A stretch of 34,354 nucleotides of DNA from Hyphomicrobiales bacterium. Its GTDB lineage: Bacteria > Pseudomonadota > Alphaproteobacteria > Rhizobiales > Aestuariivirgaceae. The stretch spans positions 11,097 to 45,450 of the forward strand of contig JALUAB010000133.1 in the NCBI GenBank assembly GCA_027051195.1, read 5' to 3'. Numbering within the stretch: the stretch's first letter is position 1; every line of letters begins with the position of its first letter. A program made the position numbers and the translations under genes. Positions 23,842-32,021 of this stretch are shown here, piece by piece. Under the pieces are notes generated by a model. The model ran no database searches, had not been told where the DNA came from, and saw only the letters and a program-made list of their open reading frames with translations.

Positions 23842-25299
23842 ATGGCGGGTGAGACGATACTGGTGATCGATGACGACGCGGCGGTGCGCACGGTGCTCAC
23901 ACGCGCGCTGATGCAGGCGGGTTATGACGTGCGCACGGGAGCGAACGCCGCCGCCATGTGGGAGATGGCCGCCGCCGGCGAGGGCGACGTGTTGATTACC
24001 GACGTGGTGCTGCCGGACGCCGAGGCCTTCGAGGTGCTGCCGCGCATCCGCAAGCGCCGGCCGGAGCTGCCGGTGATAATCATGAGCGCGCGCAACACCG
24101 TGATGACGGCCATCCGCGCCGCCGAGCGCGGGGCTTTCGAATACGTGCCGAAGCCCTTCGATCTCTCGGAGATGCTGGATGTGGTGCGCCGTGCCATGGA
24201 GCAGCGCCAGCGCGGGCTGACGGAGCACAATGGCCGGGTCGGCGAACGGGAGGAACGGCTGCCGCTCATTGGCCGCTCCCGCGCCATGCAGGAGATCTAT
24301 CGCGTCATCGCGCGCCTGACGCAGACCGACCTCACCGTCATGATCCTCGGCGAATCGGGCACCGGCAAGGAGCTGGTGGCGCGTGTGCTGCACGAATACG
24401 GCAAGCGTCGGCATGGGCCGTTCATCGCCGTGAACATGGCGGCCATCCCGCGCGAGCTCATCGAATCGGAGCTGTTCGGCCACGAGAAGGGGGCGTTCAC
24501 CGGCGCCGTGGCGCGGCACGCCGGCTGCTTCGAGCGCGCCCGCGGCGGCACGCTGTTCCTGGACGAGATCGGCGACATGCCGATGGAGGCGCAGACGCGC
24601 CTGTTGCGCGTGCTGCAGGAGGGCGAGTTCACCACCGTGGGCGGGGTGCGGCCCATCAGGGCGGATGTGCGCATCATCGCCGCCACGCACCGGGATCTCA
24701 AGCAGCTCATCGCCACGGGACAGTTCCGCGAAGACCTGTTCTACCGGCTCAACGTGGCCACGGTGCGCTTGCCGCCACTGCGCGAGCGGCTGGAGGACAT
24801 TCCCGATCTCGTCGCGCACTTCATCGAGGAGGCGGTGTCCGAGGGCCTGCCGCGCAAGCATTTCACTCCGGCCGCCCTGGACCGCCTGCGGCAGCACCGC
24901 TGGCCGGGCAACGTGCGTGAGCTGGAAAACATCGTGCGGCGCATTCTCGCCATCCACGCGGAAGAGGAGATCGGGCCGGAGATCGTGGAGGCGGAGCTGG
25001 AGGAATTCGCCCCGGCGCAGGCGGAGGCCATCACCGGCGAGGAGGGCGATCTTTCCCAGCTGTCCGCCTACGCCGAACGCTGGCTGCAGGCGCATTTCGC
25101 CCGACACGGCGAGGATCTCCCGCCGCCGGGGCTTTATCAGCGGGTGATGCGCGAGGTGGAGCGCCCGCTGATCGCCGCGGCGCTGGCCGCCACCGGCGGC
25201 AACCAGGTGAAGGCGGCGCAGCTCCTGGGCATCAACCGCAATACCCTGCGCGCGCACATGAAGGCGCTGAACATCGACATGGTGAAGCTGCCGCGGTAG
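23842..25299 (+). CDS. ntrC: Nitrogen regulation response regulator NtrC
   Basis: NtrC activates sigma54 promoters for nitrogen assimilation when phosphorylated by NtrB. The 485 residues comprise a receiver (1-120; Asp54 in [11 protein letters not shown], lysine in YVPKPFD) and an AAA+ domain (about 145-385). The AAA+ domain has Walker A GESGTGKE, the sigma54-contact loop GAFTGA, Walker [13 protein letters not shown] and arginine-rich sensor [11 protein letters not shown]. The C-terminal Fis-type helix-turn-helix is [24 protein letters not shown] 23842 matches the family N-terminus; the ribosome site is weak. It is separated from ntrB by a repeat element and a stem-loop, so expression may be partly independent. 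It ends 6 nt from the convergent ribF stop. Confidence 0.96.
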   Translation: MAGETILVIDDDAAVRTVLTRALMQAGYDVRTGANAAAMWEMAAAGEGDVLITDVVLPDAEAFEVLPRIRKRRPELPVIIMSARNTVMTAIRAAERGAFEYVPKPFDLSEMLDVVRRAMEQRQRGLTEHNGRVGEREERLPLIGRSRAMQEIYRVIARLTQTDLTVMILGESGTGKELVARVLHEYGKRRHGPFIAVNMAAIPRELIESELFGHEKGAFTGAVARHAGCFERARGGTLFLDEIGDMPMEAQTRLLRVLQEGEFTTVGGVRPIRADVRIIAATHRDLKQLIATGQFREDLFYRLNVATVRLPPLRERLEDIPDLVAHFIEEAVSEGLPRKHFTPAALDRLRQHRWPGNVRELENIVRRILAIHAEEEIGPEIVEAELEEFAPAQAEAITGEEGDLSQLSAYAERWLQAHFARHGEDLPPPGLYQRVMREVERPLIAAALAATGGNQVKAAQLLGINRNTLRAHMKALNIDMVKLPR

Positions 25300-25305
25300 G
25301 GGCTC

Positions 25306-26379
25306 TTACAGCCGCCCTTCGTGCTGCATGCGGCCCAGTTCCCAGCGGGTGGCCGGATCGTGCTCCACCAGCGAGGAGAGGTAGGCGCGGATGGTGGCGA
25401 TGTCCGCCTCCATCTGCCGCTCCAGCTCGGCGGCGCTGTCGAATTTCCTGTCCTCGCGGATGAAACCGACGAAATCCACGCACAGGCGCGCGCCATAAAG
25501 ATCGCCGGAGAAGTCCAGCAGGTGCACCTCCAGCAGACGCCGGCCATCCGTTTCGAAGGTGGGACGGCGGCCCACGTAACCGGCGCCGAACCAGCCGGAG
25601 GAATGTGGCAGGGCGGGCAGGCCGCCCGGCAGGGGCATGCCGTGCCCCTCCGGATGATCACCGGCCGGGCGCACGCGCATGGCGTAGATGCCTTCCTTCG
25701 GTTCGGCTCCGGCGGGCAGCCGCATGTTGATGGTGGGAAAGCCCATTTCGCGGCCGCGCGCCTCGCCGGGCACCACCTCACCTTCCACCATCCACCAGTA
25801 GCCCAGCTCCTTCATCGCCGCCTCCACATGGCCGCGACGCAGGTGCGCGCGAATGGCAGAGGAGGCAAAAGGCGCGATGCCATCCTCGTTGGTGACCTGT
25901 TCGACGATGGTGACGCCGAAACCCAATTTCTCGCCCAGCGTGCGCATCAACGCCGGATTGCCCTTGCGGCCATGGCCGAAATGGAAGTCGTAACCGGTGA
26001 TGACGTGCGTCGCGCCCAGCGCTTCCACCACAAATCGGCGCACGAACTCCTCCGCCTCCAGCATGGCCATCTCGCGCGAGAACGGCAGCACCGCCAGCAC
26101 GTTGCCCCCCAGCGCCCGCAACAGCCGGTGCTTCATCGGCAGCGGGGTCAGGCGAAACACCGGCTCGTCCGGCCGGAACACGTCGCGCGGGTGCGGCTCC
26201 AGCGTCAGCATGCCCCACGGCGCGCCAGCCTCGCGGGCGATGGCGCGGGCCTGCTCCAGCAGCGCCTGATGGCCGCGGTGCAGGCCGTCGAAGTTGCCGA
26301 TGGCGACGACGGCGCCGCGCGCTTCCTGCGGCGCGGGCCTGTCCAGCGATGCCAGAAGCGGCCAGGGTCTGTCCTGCAT
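25306..26379 (-). CDS. ribF: Bifunctional riboflavin kinase/FAD synthetase
   Basis: RibF makes FMN from riboflavin and then FAD. The 357-residue protein has the N-terminal adenylyltransferase domain (AIGNFDGLHRGHQALLEQA, TGYDFHFGHGRKGN, SSAIRAHLRRG) and the C-terminal flavokinase domain (GEVVPGEARGREMGFPTINM, GYVGRRPTF, VHLLDFSGDLYG). It is longer than the usual 305-330 residues because of an extended segment between YAMRVRPAG and GYVGRRPTF. This region carries a palindromic sequence at DNA level. ATG 26379 is the correct start; the track ORF adds upstream residues. No FMN riboswitch is visible. It lies downstream of a conserved hypothetical on the same strand. Confidence 0.95.
   Translation of the reverse strand: MQDRPWPLLASLDRPAPQEARGAVVAIGNFDGLHRGHQALLEQARAIAREAGAPWGMLTLEPHPRDVFRPDEPVFRLTPLPMKHRLLRALGGNVLAVLPFSREMAMLEAEEFVRRFVVEALGATHVITGYDFHFGHGRKGNPALMRTLGEKLGFGVTIVEQVTNEDGIAPFASSAIRAHLRRGHVEAAMKELGYWWMVEGEVVPGEARGREMGFPTINMRLPAGAEPKEGIYAMRVRPAGDHPEGHGMPLPGGLPALPHSSGWFGAGYVGRRPTFETDGRRLLEVHLLDFSGDLYGARLCVDFVGFIREDRKFDSAAELERQMEADIATIRAYLSSLVEHDPATRWELGRMQHEGRL
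25626..25653. repeat. Small palindrome inside ribF
   Basis: CCGG(C)AGGGGCA (25626-25637) and TGCCCCTCCGG (25643-25653) form an 11-bp stem with one bulge and a 5-nt loop. It lies in an apparently lineage-specific extension of RibF rich in Gly, Pro and His. In GC-rich coding DNA such a stem could arise by chance. Confidence 0.4.
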
Positions 26380-26418
26380 GGCGTTTTCCGTTCGCGACTG
26401 TGTGACGGGTTCGCCCGC

Positions 26419-26447
26419 ACAGGTGCGCATTCGGGGGCTTGAGTCAA
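26419..26447 (-). promoter_or_regulatory. Possible ribF promoter
   Basis: On the minus strand TTGACT (26442-26447) is followed after 17 nt by ACCTGT (26419-26424), 39 nt before the ribF start. The -35 is good and the -10 poor. Confidence 0.35.
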
Positions 26448-26488
26448 GGAGGGAGCGCGATCGTGGTTTCCGGCCGCAGGCGTCGTCT

Positions 26489-27385
26489 TCAGGCGTCGTT
26501 GCGCCCGCCCTCGTCCTCCCAGGCCCGTTTCGCTTCCGCCAACGCCTCCCGCTCCTGCGCCGCCAGCAGCGCGGCGATGGCCTCGTTGGCCACGGCCGGC
26601 CCCTGTTCCCAGAAGGCCTCCGGGATCTGCAACCGGCGGCGTTCGGCCTCCGAGGTGGGCGGCTCTGCGAGGATGCCGGGGTCGAGCAGGCGCTCGTACC
26701 AGTCCGTCCACACGCGCCAGTGTTCGCCCTCACGCGCGTTGAGGATCTCGCGCATGGCCTCCCAGCCCTGTTCGGCCCAGCCGGGGCGCTCGATCATCCA
26801 CAACGGCTGCGCCAGCAGCCATTGCGCCTGCGCGCGCGGTTCCTCCCCGCTGCCCTTCGCCGCGGCGAGGTCGGCGGCGATGGCGTCCCAGCCATCAAAC
26901 ATCTGCGCCATCTGCGCCAGCGCCCGGGCGGCGGCCTGCGGGTCGGAACCGGCAGAAGCCGCATAGGCTGCGCGCACGGCTGCCGCGGCGGCGTTGCGCG
27001 CATGCATGAAGGCCTGCTGCGTGCGTTGATTCGCCACCACCGAGGTGGCGCGGGAGATGGCCGAGGTGGTGTGACGAATGGCGGCATCCACGTCCGCCGC
27101 CAGCAGGCCGGCTTCGGTTTCCGCCGGCAGCAGGGCGGCGTTTTCACCGCCGGACTCGTGCGCCGCCTGCGCCAGCGCCATGGCGTAGCTGGCGGCCAGT
27201 GGACGAATGGTGGGCAGCACCACCGGCAGCGCCTCTTCCTCGTCCCAGTCCAGCCACAGGCTGACGAGCGGCAGCGTGCGCAGCGCCTGGCGCACGGCCA
27301 GCGCCAGCGCCAGCGCCGGGCTGGTCTGTGCCGTCACGGCGTGCTTCAGCCCGGCGGGGTCGCGCGGGATGTTGTCGTTGGTCAT
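26489..27385 (-). CDS. Conserved hypothetical protein
   Basis: A 298-residue cytoplasmic protein without a function I can name. It is rich in Ala, Glu and Trp and almost entirely helical, with no transmembrane segment or signal peptide. The C-terminal part contains WRVWTDWYERLL, then a segment RRLQIPEAFWEQGPAVANEAIAALL. A similar W-x-x-WY...IPxxxWEQGPxxxNxxIA pattern recurs at the ends of many alphaproteobacterial hypothetical proteins of varied length, as I recall, so this is probably a shared domain. ATG 27385 has CGGGAG upstream and a good promoter behind it. The gene precedes ribF (109-nt gap) and diverges from aat. Confidence 0.7.
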   Translation of the reverse strand: MTNDNIPRDPAGLKHAVTAQTSPALALALAVRQALRTLPLVSLWLDWDEEEALPVVLPTIRPLAASYAMALAQAAHESGGENAALLPAETEAGLLAADVDAAIRHTTSAISRATSVVANQRTQQAFMHARNAAAAAVRAAYAASAGSDPQAAARALAQMAQMFDGWDAIAADLAAAKGSGEEPRAQAQWLLAQPLWMIERPGWAEQGWEAMREILNAREGEHWRVWTDWYERLLDPGILAEPPTSEAERRRLQIPEAFWEQGPAVANEAIAALLAAQEREALAEAKRAWEDEGGRNDA

Positions 27386-27415
27386 GCCATGTCTCCCGGA
27401 AGATCCATTGTACAC

Positions 27416-27444
27416 AGGGTAGGGTGCGCCGTGCACCGGGTCAA
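27416..27444 (-). promoter_or_regulatory. Putative promoter of the conserved hypothetical gene
   Basis: On the minus strand TTGACC (27439-27444), a 17-nt spacer and TACCCT (27416-27421), about 31 nt before the start at 27385. A good match to alphaproteobacterial housekeeping promoters, which tolerate weak -10 elements. Confidence 0.5.
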
Positions 27445-27505
27445 GGAAGGCGCTGGCGCAGGGTGATGGGTGGTTCTTTGCGCATTCTGGTGTAAAAGGC
27501 GATTC

Positions 27506-28204
27506 ATGAAGACGGAACTGTTTCTTTCTCCGGAAGTATTGTTGCGCGCCTATGCCGCCGGCATCTTTCCCATGTCAGAGGGCGCGGACGATGCGGATGT
27601 CTTCTGGGTGGATCCGCACATGCGCGGCATCATCCCGCTGGATCGCTTCCACGTGCCGCGCCGCCTGCGCCGCACCATCCGCAAGGGGCCGTTCGAGATA
27701 AGGGTGAACACGGACTTCGCCGGCGTCATTGCCGGGTGCGCCGCGCCGGGGCCGGGGCGCAGAAGCACCTGGATCAGCGACCCCATCCGCACCGCCTACA
27801 TTCGCCTGCACGAGCGCGGCTTCGCCCATTCGGTGGAATGCTGGCGGGAAGGGAAGCTGGTGGGCGGGCTCTACGGCGTTTCGCTGGGCGCCGCCTTCTT
27901 CGGCGAGAGCATGTTCTCGCGTGAACGCGACGCCTCCAAGGTGGCGTTGACGCACCTGGTGGCACGGCTGAATGCCGGCGGCTACCGGCTGCTGGACACG
28001 CAGTTCGTCACCGAACACCTGATGCGCTTCGGCGCGGTGGAGATCCCGCGCTACGAGTATCATCTGCTGCTGGACGCGGCGGTGAACGGAAGCGCCGACT
28101 TCTTCGCCTTTTCCGCTGACGACGATCCGGAGGAGGTGCTGCGGCTGGCTATGTCCACACCAGCACGAGCGAGCCCACCAGCAGGGCCGCCATCATCCGG
28201 TTGA
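27506..28204 (+). CDS. aat: Leucyl/phenylalanyl-tRNA--protein transferase
   Basis: Aat adds Leu or Phe to N-terminal Arg or Lys of proteins, marking them for ClpS-ClpAP degradation (bacterial N-end rule). The 232-residue protein has the family segments [82 protein letters not shown] and [24 protein letters not shown] 27506 follows AAAAGG and gives the right N-terminus. The last 18 or so residues ([16 protein letters not shown]) look non-homologous and are encoded opposite the 3' end of the convergent LysE-type gene, a 56-nt overlap. Confidence 0.95.
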   Translation: MKTELFLSPEVLLRAYAAGIFPMSEGADDADVFWVDPHMRGIIPLDRFHVPRRLRRTIRKGPFEIRVNTDFAGVIAGCAAPGPGRRSTWISDPIRTAYIRLHERGFAHSVECWREGKLVGGLYGVSLGAAFFGESMFSRERDASKVALTHLVARLNAGGYRLLDTQFVTEHLMRFGAVEIPRYEYHLLLDAAVNGSADFFAFSADDDPEEVLRLAMSTPARASPPAGPPSSG

Positions 28205-28757
28205 ACCACACCAGCTGCCGGGCGTTCAGCAGGCGTCCGGCGAAAAGGCCGATGAGCGCCCAGGAAGCGGCGGTGATGGTGCCGATGACGGCGAACAGCG
28301 CTGCCATGAGCAGCATGTCCGCACGAAACCCGGCGTTGTGACCAGCGAACACGCCCATCATGGAAAGCACCATGGCCCAGGCCTTGGGGTTCACCCACTG
28401 GAAGGCCGCCATCTGGAAGAAGCCCGGCGCCGCACCGCGCCGTTCACCTTCCGGCGCCTCGTGATCATCGGCGGGTTTTGCGCTGGCGATCTTCCACGCC
28501 AGCCACAGCATGAAGGCGGTGGCGGGCAGGCGCAGCCAGAAAGCCAGCTGCGGGTATGCCTGAAACAGCCCGCCCAGGCCCAGTCCGGCGGCGGCGATCA
28601 TGAAGGAGAAACCCAGCGAGATGCCGAATATGCCGGGTAGTGCCCGGCGCAGGCCATGATTGGCCGCGGCCGCGGCGATGATGGCGTTGTTCGGCCCCGG
28701 CGTGCCGGCTGTGGCGAAGGCGAAGCCGATGAAGGCGAGCAGCCATTCGGTGTTCAT
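28149..28757 (-). CDS. LysE family amino acid exporter
   Basis: A 202-residue inner membrane translocator of the LysE/RhtB superfamily, which exports amino acids or related metabolites. About six hydrophobic segments are visible. The conserved first-helix motif [29 protein letters not shown] corresponds to the family's (T/P)PGPxx signature, and the central [11 protein letters not shown] is the usual KxxxFQ..NPK.W segment. The substrate cannot be predicted. ATG 28757 gives the family start; the track ORF extends 35 residues upstream. No clear ribosome site. Its end overlaps aat by 56 nt on the opposite strand, so both messages are complementary there. Confidence 0.9.
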   Translation of the reverse strand: MNTEWLLAFIGFAFATAGTPGPNNAIIAAAAANHGLRRALPGIFGISLGFSFMIAAAGLGLGGLFQAYPQLAFWLRLPATAFMLWLAWKIASAKPADDHEAPEGERRGAAPGFFQMAAFQWVNPKAWAMVLSMMGVFAGHNAGFRADMLLMAALFAVIGTITAASWALIGLFAGRLLNARQLVWFNRMMAALLVGSLVLVWT

Positions 28758-28834
28758 GGGCGTGTTTCGGGCAACTGGTGAGTGCGGCGGCCAGAATGAC
28801 CCCGCAAGGCGGCTGGTGCAAGCATGCCCCGGGG

Positions 28835-29704
28835 TCATTTCGCCGCGGTGCGCACCGGGCAATCACTCACGCGCATGCTCGCCAGCTTGCGCCAGCGCGG
28901 CGAACAGTTGCCCACGGCGCAGTAGAAGCGCGCCAGCGGCGGCAGGGGAATGGCATGGGCCAGCCGCAGCGGCCGGCCGCCGCGGGAGAGGGTGGAAACC
29001 ACCATGCCCACCAGCTCGCCGCGGGCGTTGAACAGCGGGCCGCCGGATTCGCCGCGGTGGGTGTTCATGCGCACCACCATGGCGTCGTCGTAACCGAAGC
29101 GGCCATAGCGCACCGGGGTGCCGAAGCGCATGGAAACCACTTCGCCCACGCGCGCGGTTTCGCGGCCCTTGCGCGGGCGACCGAGGGAAAAGACCGGTTC
29201 GCCCTTGCGCAGGCAGGGCGATGCGGCGGGAACGACCGGACGGCTTTTCAGCTGCGGGAAGGCGACCAGCCCGATGTCCGGCGCAGTGGAAACGGCCACC
29301 ACCTTGCCATCGTGCACGCGGCCGTCGGCGGCGCGGGCGGATGCCTTCAGCCCCGGCGATACGGCGACATGCCCGGCCGTCATGACATGACCGGCGGCGT
29401 TGATGAAGAATCCGCTGCCCGAGGCCACGCCCCTGGCCGGGCCGAAACTGCCGCCCGAGGTATTCCGCGGCTTGCGAATGACCAGAGTGACGAAGGAAGG
29501 AGAAACCTTTTCGATGGTGCCGGTGATGTTTCCGGCGCTGCCGACACCGCCGGAAGCGGCGTCCACCACCAGCGCGATGTCACGAGAATCACCCTGTAGT
29601 TCAAGGTCCTGTCCGCCGGCGCAGGCAGTCAGAAGCAAGGCCAGCGCCCAGGGCAGGGCGCGGGCCGGCGTATGCTGCGGGCGGCGTGCCGGTATGGCCA
29701 TCAT
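28835..29704 (-). CDS. Trypsin-like serine protease, predicted lipoprotein
   Basis: A 289-residue S1-type (Deg/HtrA-like) protease domain without a PDZ domain. A lipobox LLTAC places the lipidated cysteine at about residue 28, so it should be membrane-anchored in the periplasm. The catalytic triad is visible: His112 in VMTAGHVAV, Asp143 in TAPDIGLVAF and Ser220 in HRGESGGPLFN. Cysteines at about 164 and three more in the C-terminal tail (YCAVGNC, DCPV) could form disulfides. ATG 29704 (ATG ATG) follows GGGGGAAG. The final 30-residue basic tail after the protease fold is unusual. Targets are unknown. Confidence 0.85.
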   Translation of the reverse strand: MMAIPARRPQHTPARALPWALALLLTACAGGQDLELQGDSRDIALVVDAASGGVGSAGNITGTIEKVSPSFVTLVIRKPRNTSGGSFGPARGVASGSGFFINAAGHVMTAGHVAVSPGLKASARAADGRVHDGKVVAVSTAPDIGLVAFPQLKSRPVVPAASPCLRKGEPVFSLGRPRKGRETARVGEVVSMRFGTPVRYGRFGYDDAMVVRMNTHRGESGGPLFNARGELVGMVVSTLSRGGRPLRLAHAIPLPPLARFYCAVGNCSPRWRKLASMRVSDCPVRTAAK

Positions 29705-29838
29705 CGATTTTTCTTCCCCCGATGGATGATTGAGCGCTCCCTTTTAGCCCATTCTGCATGGCATTTGCGGCGGCATGGCGGCAAGGAAGAGCAACTTCCG
29801 CGTCCGGTGTGGCGGCGGCGCAACGCTCGGGCGCGCAT

Positions 29839-30459
29839 TCAGGTGAGAAGGACCCCCCAGTAGATCGCCGCCCACGCCAGCGCCCATAACAGGATGACCA
29901 CCTTGCGCGGCAGGAAACATTGCAGGGCGCCGCCGATGCAGAGGGTAATGCAGCCCGCCAGCAGCAGCCGGAATGCACGCACGGCGGCATACACCGCCAG
30001 GAACGGCACGATGCCTATGCCCAGCGCCTGCGCGTAGATGGCCTGCGCCTTGCCGGTGGCAGGAGAAAGCACACCATCGGGCAGCGCCCACAGGCCGTTG
30101 TTCATCAGCGCTTCCTCGGCGGCGCTCAGGATCTCCGGCGTCAATCCGGGCAGGGCGGAAAGCAGCGTCATGGCGGAAAACGGGTCGCGCCCGCCCCAGT
30201 AATAGAGGATGGCGGCGCCGATGATGCCGCCCGCCAGCGCGAACAGGGCGGCGCGCAGGGCGCGCAGCGGGTTGGAGAGCGCCAGCCAGGTGATGAGGAT
30301 TTCCGCCGCCAGGAAGAAAACGGTGGCCTCCGCCAGCCCCCACAGGAAGGCGGCGAGATCCCACGGCCAGTGGCGCCTCGGCCAGGCGCGGGCACGGGCC
30401 AGCCATTGCTCGCGGTAGGTGGCCCGTGCCGGCGTGCCGTTGTCCGAATCGATGCTCAT
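29839..30459 (-). CDS. Multi-pass inner membrane protein of unknown function
   Basis: A 206-residue integral membrane protein with about five hydrophobic segments: AAFLWGLAEATVFFLAAEIL, a glycine-rich AGGIIGAAILYYWGG, two around GIGIVPFLAVYAAVRAFRLL and LAGCITLCIGGAL, and a final ILLWALAWAAIYWGVLL. The first helix contains an acidic WGLAEATxFF motif that I associate with uncharacterized alphaproteobacterial YqaA-like proteins, but I cannot assign a family. ATG 30459 is taken because it lies just after cobQ (20-nt gap), so the gene is last in a cobB-cobQ operon. A role linked to cobalamin is possible but unproven. Confidence 0.65.
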   Translation of the reverse strand: MSIDSDNGTPARATYREQWLARARAWPRRHWPWDLAAFLWGLAEATVFFLAAEILITWLALSNPLRALRAALFALAGGIIGAAILYYWGGRDPFSAMTLLSALPGLTPEILSAAEEALMNNGLWALPDGVLSPATGKAQAIYAQALGIGIVPFLAVYAAVRAFRLLLAGCITLCIGGALQCFLPRKVVILLWALAWAAIYWGVLLT

Positions 30460-30479
30460 GCAGGCAGGATAGCAGAAGC

Positions 30480-32021
30480 TCAGGGCAGCTTCGGTTCGGC
30501 CGCCATTTCCCACAGGGCTTCCAGGTCGAGATGATCGGCCAGATGCCGCGCCAGCCCTTCCAGAGCCTCTTCCACCCGTTTCATGTGGCCCCCGCCGAAG
30601 CTCATGACGCCGAATTGCGCGAGATACGCGCGGCGGAAGGTGTCGGAGGCGAAGGCCCCGTGCAGGTAGGTGCCGGCGATGCGGCCGTCCTCCGAGTGTG
30701 CGCCGTCCAGTGAGCCATCCTTGAGCCGGGCGAAGGACCGCGCCGTGTCCGCGCCCGTGGTGCGGCCAAGATGAATCTCGTAGGCTTTCAGCGGCGTGTT
30801 GGTGGGCAGGTGCACGCCCCACACGCCGCGCGTGGTCTTCTCCGGCGAAAGCTCCGTGACGATATCCAGCAGGCCCAGGCCCTCCACACTTTCGCCCGCC
30901 GGGCCTTCCAGTCCGTGGGGGTCGCCGATGCGCCTTCCCAGCATCTGGTATCCGCCGCAGATGCCCAGCACGCGCCCGCCGCGGCGCACGTGCGCGGCGA
31001 GGTCGATGTGCCAGCCCTGCTCGCGGAAGAAGGTGAGGTCGGCGGCCACGGACTTGCTGCCCGGCAGGATGATGAGATCGGCATCACCGGGCAGGGGCTC
31101 GCCGGGGCGCACGAAGACGAGATCCACCTCCGGTTCGTGGGAGAGCGGGTCGAGGTCGTCAAAGTTGGCGATGCGGGGAAACCGCGGCACGGCGATTTTA
31201 ATGGGGCCGCCCACCACCCCGCGCCCCCGCCCAACCCCCGATATGATGGGTGTGGGGTTGGCCGGGGGCGCGGGGACATGGGCGGCTGCCTGCTCCAGCG
31301 CCTGGCTGTCTTCCGCCGGCAGCTTCGCGGCGTCCGGGAAATGTGGCACGACGCCGAGGCAGGGGCGGTGCGTGCGCTCCTCCAGCCAGTGCATACCTTC
31401 AAGAAACAGTTCAGGGTCGCCGTGGAAATTGTTGATGATGAATCCCTTTATGCGATCGGCATCTTCCTCCTCCAGCACCGCCAGCGTGCCCACGATGCTG
31501 GCGATGACGCCGCCGCGGTGAATGTCCCCCACCAACGCCACGGGCGCGTTCACCGCCCGCGCGAAGCCCATGTTGGCGAGGTCGCCGTCGCGCAGGTTCA
31601 CCTCCGCCGGCGAACCGGCGCCCTCGACGATGACGAGGTCGGAGGTGCGGCACAGGCGGGCGAAGCTCTCGAGGATCGCCGGCATGAAGCGCGCACGGTT
31701 ACGGAAGTAGTCCCGCGCGCTCATGGTGGCGGCGCGGCGCCCCTGCACGATCACCTGCGCGCCGCCCTCGCTTTCGGGCTTCAGCAGCACCGGATTCATG
31801 TCGGCAACGGCGGCGCGGCGCGCCGCCTGCGCCTGCAGGGCCTGGGCGCGGCCGATCTCGCCGCCGTCGGCGGTGGCGGCGGCGTTGTTGGACATGTTCT
31901 GCGGCTTGAACGGGGCCACGGACAGCCCGGCGTTGGCGAAGGCCCGGCACAGCCCGGAGACGATGAGGCTCTTGCCCACGTGCGAGCCGGTGCCCTGTAT
32001 CATGATGACCCGCGCGCTCAT
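30480..32021 (-). CDS. cobQ: Cobyric acid synthase
   Basis: CobQ amidates four side chains of adenosylcobyrinic a,c-diamide with glutamine-derived ammonia to make cobyric acid. The 513 residues include an N-terminal ATP-binding domain ([48 protein letters not shown]) and a C-terminal glutaminase domain ([14 protein letters not shown], nucleophile Cys in [12 protein letters not shown], His in TYLHGAF). Between them, residues about 249-268 (rich in Pro, Asn and Gly) are an in-frame insertion encoded by a near-perfect DNA palindrome, just before the conserved [18 protein letters not shown]. Its ATG overlaps the cobB stop (ATGA). The track ORF start far upstream is a shadow. Confidence 0.95.
   Translation of the reverse strand: MSARVIMIQGTGSHVGKSLIVSGLCRAFANAGLSVAPFKPQNMSNNAAATADGGEIGRAQALQAQAARRAAVADMNPVLLKPESEGGAQVIVQGRRAATMSARDYFRNRARFMPAILESFARLCRTSDLVIVEGAGSPAEVNLRDGDLANMGFARAVNAPVALVGDIHRGGVIASIVGTLAVLEEEDADRIKGFIINNFHGDPELFLEGMHWLEERTHRPCLGVVPHFPDAAKLPAEDSQALEQAAAHVPAPPANPTPIISGVGRGRGVVGGPIKIAVPRFPRIANFDDLDPLSHEPEVDLVFVRPGEPLPGDADLIILPGSKSVAADLTFFREQGWHIDLAAHVRRGGRVLGICGGYQMLGRRIGDPHGLEGPAGESVEGLGLLDIVTELSPEKTTRGVWGVHLPTNTPLKAYEIHLGRTTGADTARSFARLKDGSLDGAHSEDGRIAGTYLHGAFASDTFRRAYLAQFGVMSFGGGHMKRVEEALEGLARHLADHLDLEALWEMAAEPKLP
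31217..31275. repeat. 59-nt near-perfect palindrome inserted in frame within cobQ
   Basis: The left arm (31217-31238, beginning CCCCGCGCCCCCGC) and right arm (31254-31275, ending GGGGGCGCGGGG) are complementary at 21 of 22 positions around a 15-nt loop with an AT-richer core (ATATGATGG). The element keeps the cobQ frame and encodes roughly [19 protein letters not shown], a segment absent from the CobQ proteins I can recall, placed in the linker between the two domains. Confidence 0.85.

Noticed and set aside
23561-23866. Small ORFs (88-101 aa) between ntrB and ntrC
   Set aside because: They read through a palindromic repeat in several frames, have no recognisable composition or ribosome site, and are explained by the repeat.
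26380-26488. FMN riboswitch before ribF
   Set aside because: No RFN-element consensus (such as AGGRRC or GATTCCGGT-like blocks) could be found in the 109 nt upstream.
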